Positions 31,396 to 34,319 of a stretch of 34,319 nucleotides of DNA are shown in pieces. Both the position numbers and the translations under genes were made by a program. The DNA is from Eubacterium sp. Lineage in GTDB: Bacteria > Bacillota > Clostridia > Lachnospirales > Lachnospiraceae. The number at the start of each line of letters is the position of its first letter. Position 1 is the stretch's first letter. The stretch lies in contig JAFXZW010000074.1 in NCBI GenBank assembly GCA_017541035.1, forward strand, positions 1-34,319, written 5' to 3'. The notes under the pieces are model-generated. The model was not told the origin of the DNA and did no database searches. It was given only the letters and a program-made list of their open reading frames with translations.

Positions 31396-32568
31396 TTACT
31401 TAATATAGCATCGGATGATCTCTTCCGGGATCACCTCCCGGATGAAGGCACTCTCCTCTGCAACGCGGATTGCCTCCTTTCGGGACTGTGGAAGGAGCAC
31501 GCCCTCCGCATCCATCTCCACCGGAAGCTCCAGCTTCTTCTCAATGCCGTAAAGGCCGGCGTGAATCAGGAGTGCATAGACCAGATACGGATTGCTGAGG
31601 GCATCCGGTGACCTGAGCTCCACTCGTGTTCTTCCATGATGCGTGGAAATGTGTACCATTTCCGATCCGTCCGAGCTGGACCAGTTTACACGATCCGGTG
31701 CAGTTCCCTTACCGAAACGTGCATAGGAATTATCCGATGGATTCAGGAACAGCGTCATGTCGCGGATCTTGTCGATAATGCCTGCCGCAGCATAACGGCA
31801 GAGATCATTTCCATCCTGATCCTCCGCATAGATGTTGATATGATACCCGTTGCCCGGCGCACCCGGAAGGGGAACCGGTGAAAAATCCGCAATGAGCCCG
31901 TTTCTGTCCGCCACGGTCTGCACCACCATTTTGAAGGTTGTCATCTGATCCGCCGCCTTAAGAGGCTTCCCGTAATGGAAATCGATCTCATTCTGACCGG
32001 GTCCCCGCTCATGATGGGAGCGTTCCGGTGTCAGTCCCATCTGTTCGATGGTAAGACATATCTCCCGCCGGATATTCTCTCCCCGGTCCAAAGGTGCGAT
32101 ATCCATGTAGCCCGCCTGATCGTAAGGAATCATGGTAGGTTTTCCCTCCTCATCCTTCCTGAAAAGATAAAATTCAGACGCGGAACCGAAGCGGAATTCC
32201 ACACGATCCTTCTTTGCACGTTCCACGGCATTCTTCAGAACAGCCCGGGTATCCACAGCATAGGGTGTTCCGTCGGCTTTGACCACATCGCAGAACATGC
32301 GGACCACACGCCCGTTGTCCGGCCGCCAGGGAAGTACCGCCAGCGTGGACGGATCCGGGGACAGATAGAGTCTTCCGCTGCTCTCTCCCTGAAAGCCCTC
32401 GATATCTCCGGTATTGATCCCGATCCCCTCAGAGAAGGCCTTTTTCACCTCTCCGGGCATGATGGAAATGTTCTTCTGCACGCCGAACACATCCCGGAAA
32501 GCCAGCCGGATAAAGCTGACATCCTCTTCCTCGATATACTGCATAACCTCTTCAGGCGTATAATTCAT
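31396..32568 (-). CDS. glutamine synthetase-like protein with altered active site
   Basis: 390 residues, shorter than type I glutamine synthetase (about 440-470). The fold is clear: GIGINTGDIEGF, YLSPDPSTLAVLPWRP, HHERGPGQNEIDF, NGYHINIY, NPSDNSYARF and TRVELRSPDALSNPY. Metal ligands E132, E187, E194, H243 and E317 are kept. Replaced are D50 (N52 here), E129 (A130), the GYEAP flap glutamate E327 (GTAP, one residue shorter) and the ARNRS arginine region (SSSDGS). Reference numbers are for the Salmonella enzyme, from memory. Ammonia binding or catalysis may be lost or changed. ATG at 32568 has GGAGG 7 nt upstream. The ANTAR gene follows 171 nt downstream. Alternatives are a gamma-glutamyl-amine ligase-like enzyme or a regulator. 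Confidence 0.85.
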   Translation of the reverse strand: MNYTPEEVMQYIEEEDVSFIRLAFRDVFGVQKNISIMPGEVKKAFSEGIGINTGDIEGFQGESSGRLYLSPDPSTLAVLPWRPDNGRVVRMFCDVVKADGTPYAVDTRAVLKNAVERAKKDRVEFRFGSASEFYLFRKDEEGKPTMIPYDQAGYMDIAPLDRGENIRREICLTIEQMGLTPERSHHERGPGQNEIDFHYGKPLKAADQMTTFKMVVQTVADRNGLIADFSPVPLPGAPGNGYHINIYAEDQDGNDLCRYAAAGIIDKIRDMTLFLNPSDNSYARFGKGTAPDRVNWSSSDGSEMVHISTHHGRTRVELRSPDALSNPYLVYALLIHAGLYGIEKKLELPVEMDAEGVLLPQSRKEAIRVAEESAFIREVIPEEIIRCYIK

Positions 32569-32643
32569 TTCTTTTCCTCCGTTTCGGAATCCCTCTTTTG
32601 CCTTCACCATTAAGGAACGACTCAACTGTCATTCCTGAAAAAC

Positions 32644-32652
32644 ATTATACCA
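32644..32652 (-). promoter_or_regulatory. extended -10 promoter of the synthetase-like gene
   Basis: The minus strand reads TGGTATAAT (32652-32644), about 75 nt before the ATG. The -35 region is not recognisable. The same TGGTATAATGTT string occurs in the promoter at 16201. Confidence 0.65.
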
Positions 32653-32735
32653 TCATTTGTTTTATATTTCATTGCATTTTCGTACTGAATTCATACCGCT
32701 GCCCGGTGCTCTTTTTTCAAACCGGCTCCATTGCA

Positions 32736-34178
32736 TCACGCTTCCCCTGTACCGCTTTCCGACAGGGGTCTCTCAAATCGTTCCTTGCTGGTGTTCTCCG
32801 GAACAGCTGTATCATACTGTCCGCTGAAGCAGGCATGGCAGTAACCGTTATGACCCACCAGTTCGGACAGGGAGTCGATAGGCAGATACCCCAGTGAATC
32901 CGCTCCGATCATTTTTGCAATCTCAGTCAGAGAATGCTGGCAGGCCACCAAATTCTCCTTTGTATCTATGTCCGTTCCGTAGTAACAGGGGCTGATGAAT
33001 GGCGGTGACGAGATCCGTACATGGATCTCCTTTGCTCCGGCCTCCCGAAGCAGACGGACAATCCGGCCGCTAGTAGTTCCTCGGACAATGGAATCATCCA
33101 CCAGAATCACCCGCTTTCCCTCTACGGTGGAACGCACCGGATTCAGCTTGATCCGGACACCGCTGGCACGTTCGTCCTGGGAGGGCGAGATAAATGTCCT
33201 GCCGATATATTTGTTCTTGATAAATCCGATACCGTAGGGAACACCGGAATAACGCGCATATCCCAGTGCCGCATCCAGACCGGAATCCGGAACGCCCACC
33301 ACCACATCGGCGATAACCGGATAGGTCCGGGCCAGAATCTCACCGGCTTTGAGACGCGCTGCGTGAACCGGAACTCCTTCGATTACGGAATCCGGACGTG
33401 CAAAGTATATGTATTCGAAAATGCAGATGCTGTGCCGCTTCGTCCCGCAATGCTCCCGCACGCTTTGTACACCGCCATCCGAGAATACCACTACCTCTCC
33501 CGGCTCCACATCACGGATATAGCGGGCTCCTACCGCCTCCAGAGCACAGGTTTCCGATGCCGCAATATAGGTTCCGTCCGCCTTCTGTCCAAAGCAGAGA
33601 GGCCTGAAACCATGTGGATCCCGGGCTATGATCAGCTTGGCCGCAGACATGACTGCGATGGAGTAGGCGCCCTCCAGATAAGGCATGGCATTTATTACCG
33701 CTTCCTCAATGGAGGGACATTTCAGACGTTCCCTTGTCAGAATGTATGCGATGATCTCCGTATCCGAGGTGGAATGAAAGATGGCACCGGAAAGCTCCAG
33801 CTCCCGCCGGAGTTCAAATGCGTTGCTGATATTTCCGTTGTGAGCCAGGGCCATCTTGCCCTTCTGGTGATTTACCTCCATGGGCTGGCAGTTGTTGCGG
33901 TTATTGGCTCCGGTGGTTCCGTAGCGGACGTGTCCCACGGCGATACGTCCTTTCGGATAACGGGCCAGTTCCTCTGAGGAAAAAACCATGCTTACCTGCC
34001 CGAGATCCTTATGGGAATGAAAGATGCCGTCCTCATTCACAACAATTCCGCAGCTTTCCTGTCCACGATGCTGCAGGGCATAGAGGGCGTAGTAGGCATC
34101 CCTTGCCACATCATAATCTGCGGGGGAATATGCCCCGAAGATACCGCATTCTTCATGAAAATGATCATTCATATCCAT
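32736..34178 (-). CDS. purF: amidophosphoribosyltransferase
   Basis: Catalyses the first committed step of purine synthesis, glutamine plus PRPP to phosphoribosylamine. The 480 residues begin with a short propeptide before EECGIFGAY, whose cysteine becomes the N-terminal nucleophile. LQHRGQESCG and VGHVRYGTTG mark the Ntn amidotransferase. VILVDDSIVRGTTSGRIVR is the PRPP site. Cysteines in KRHSICIFEY, SPPFISPCYYG and GYCHACFSG match the 4Fe-4S type PurF of B. subtilis. ATG at 34178 is chosen; 34172 and a TTG at 34247 are alternatives, and all have weak ribosome binding sites. A hairpin lies 7 nt before the start. Confidence 0.95.
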   Translation of the reverse strand: MDMNDHFHEECGIFGAYSPADYDVARDAYYALYALQHRGQESCGIVVNEDGIFHSHKDLGQVSMVFSSEELARYPKGRIAVGHVRYGTTGANNRNNCQPMEVNHQKGKMALAHNGNISNAFELRRELELSGAIFHSTSDTEIIAYILTRERLKCPSIEEAVINAMPYLEGAYSIAVMSAAKLIIARDPHGFRPLCFGQKADGTYIAASETCALEAVGARYIRDVEPGEVVVFSDGGVQSVREHCGTKRHSICIFEYIYFARPDSVIEGVPVHAARLKAGEILARTYPVIADVVVGVPDSGLDAALGYARYSGVPYGIGFIKNKYIGRTFISPSQDERASGVRIKLNPVRSTVEGKRVILVDDSIVRGTTSGRIVRLLREAGAKEIHVRISSPPFISPCYYGTDIDTKENLVACQHSLTEIAKMIGADSLGYLPIDSLSELVGHNGYCHACFSGQYDTAVPENTSKERFERPLSESGTGEA

Positions 34179-34184
34179 ACGTAT

Positions 34185-34212
34185 AATCCAATTATCAGTT
34201 GATGATTGGATT
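34185..34212. promoter_or_regulatory. inverted repeat abutting the purF start codon
   Basis: AATCCAAT (34185-34192) and ATTGGATT (34205-34212) enclose a further ATCA-GT-TGAT palindrome, with a single mismatch between the two levels. In the purF mRNA it would place the only GGA near the start inside a stem. Six T follow on the plus strand (34211-34216), so it also looks like a rightward terminator, although no rightward gene ends here. Confidence 0.7.
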
Positions 34213-34319
34213 TTTTCCTTTCTCCCAGGTTCTACTGGGTAATTCAATCTCTATCTGATATATTTATTAAGGCGCTGTGGATCTGTGCCTATATCATTAC
34301 AGCTTTGACTGGTTGGAGG

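Noticed and set aside
34251-34319. Possible 3' end of another minus-strand gene (22 open codons ending in TAG)
   Set aside because: Too short to identify and no recognisable residues; chance openness is likely in a fragment this small.

Overview
The window looks like a chromosomal segment of an anaerobic Clostridia-type Firmicute, most plausibly Lachnospiraceae. The reasons are strong GGAGG ribosome binding sites, roughly 50% GC, a clostridial-style arabinose cluster (AraR of the GntR-LacI type, an FGGY kinase in place of classical AraB), the KtrAB potassium system, CW-binding repeats, an ANTAR-type regulator, and many GGDEF/EAL proteins. Taxonomy is inferred from gene content only. No rRNA, tRNA, CRISPR array, transposase or prophage was seen.

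Layout. (1) 1-470: a truncated BRO-N gene and a small XRE repressor (minus strand) behind a near-consensus promoter with two palindromes. (2) 600-4320: guaA and a two-gene ABC exporter, all minus strand. (3) 4470-12290: an L-arabinose operon on the minus strand, read as araR, araA, transaldolase, a fucose-isomerase-like gene, an FGGY (ribulo)kinase and araD, closed by a long hairpin terminator at 4471-4533. Two copies of a 36-bp element flank the transaldolase gene. (4) 12305-14190: a secreted amidase-like protein with cell-wall-binding repeats and a membrane-anchored alpha/beta hydrolase. (5) 14290-19100: a membrane GGDEF protein, and divergently a sugar-receptor-like GGDEF protein followed by acylphosphatase and guanine deaminase. 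(6) 19098-21800: methylglyoxal synthase and the KtrB/KtrA potassium transporter. (7) 21951-25100: a 1049-residue TIR-transmembrane-beta-propeller protein divergent from ktrB, followed by three consecutive hairpins. (8) 25238-30522: an apparent operon of triple-PAS GGDEF, membrane EAL and DHH/DHHA1 phosphoesterase. (9) 30637-34250: ANTAR pseudo-receiver, divergent glutamine-synthetase-like protein, and purF.

How the genes work together. The arabinose operon takes L-arabinose to D-xylulose-5-phosphate and on into the non-oxidative pentose phosphate pathway. The signalling half holds three GGDEF proteins and one EAL protein within 16 kb. The 25.2-30.5 kb operon could encode a complete c-di-GMP cycle: synthesis by GGDEF, linearisation to pGpG by EAL, and clean-up by DHH. 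The less ordinary items are this operon, the receptor-like TIR protein sharing a promoter region with the potassium channel, and a glutamine-synthetase fold protein that has lost several catalytic residues and sits next to an ANTAR regulator with a degenerate receiver. The c-di-GMP cycle, TIR signalling and altered synthetase chemistry are inferences from motifs and context.
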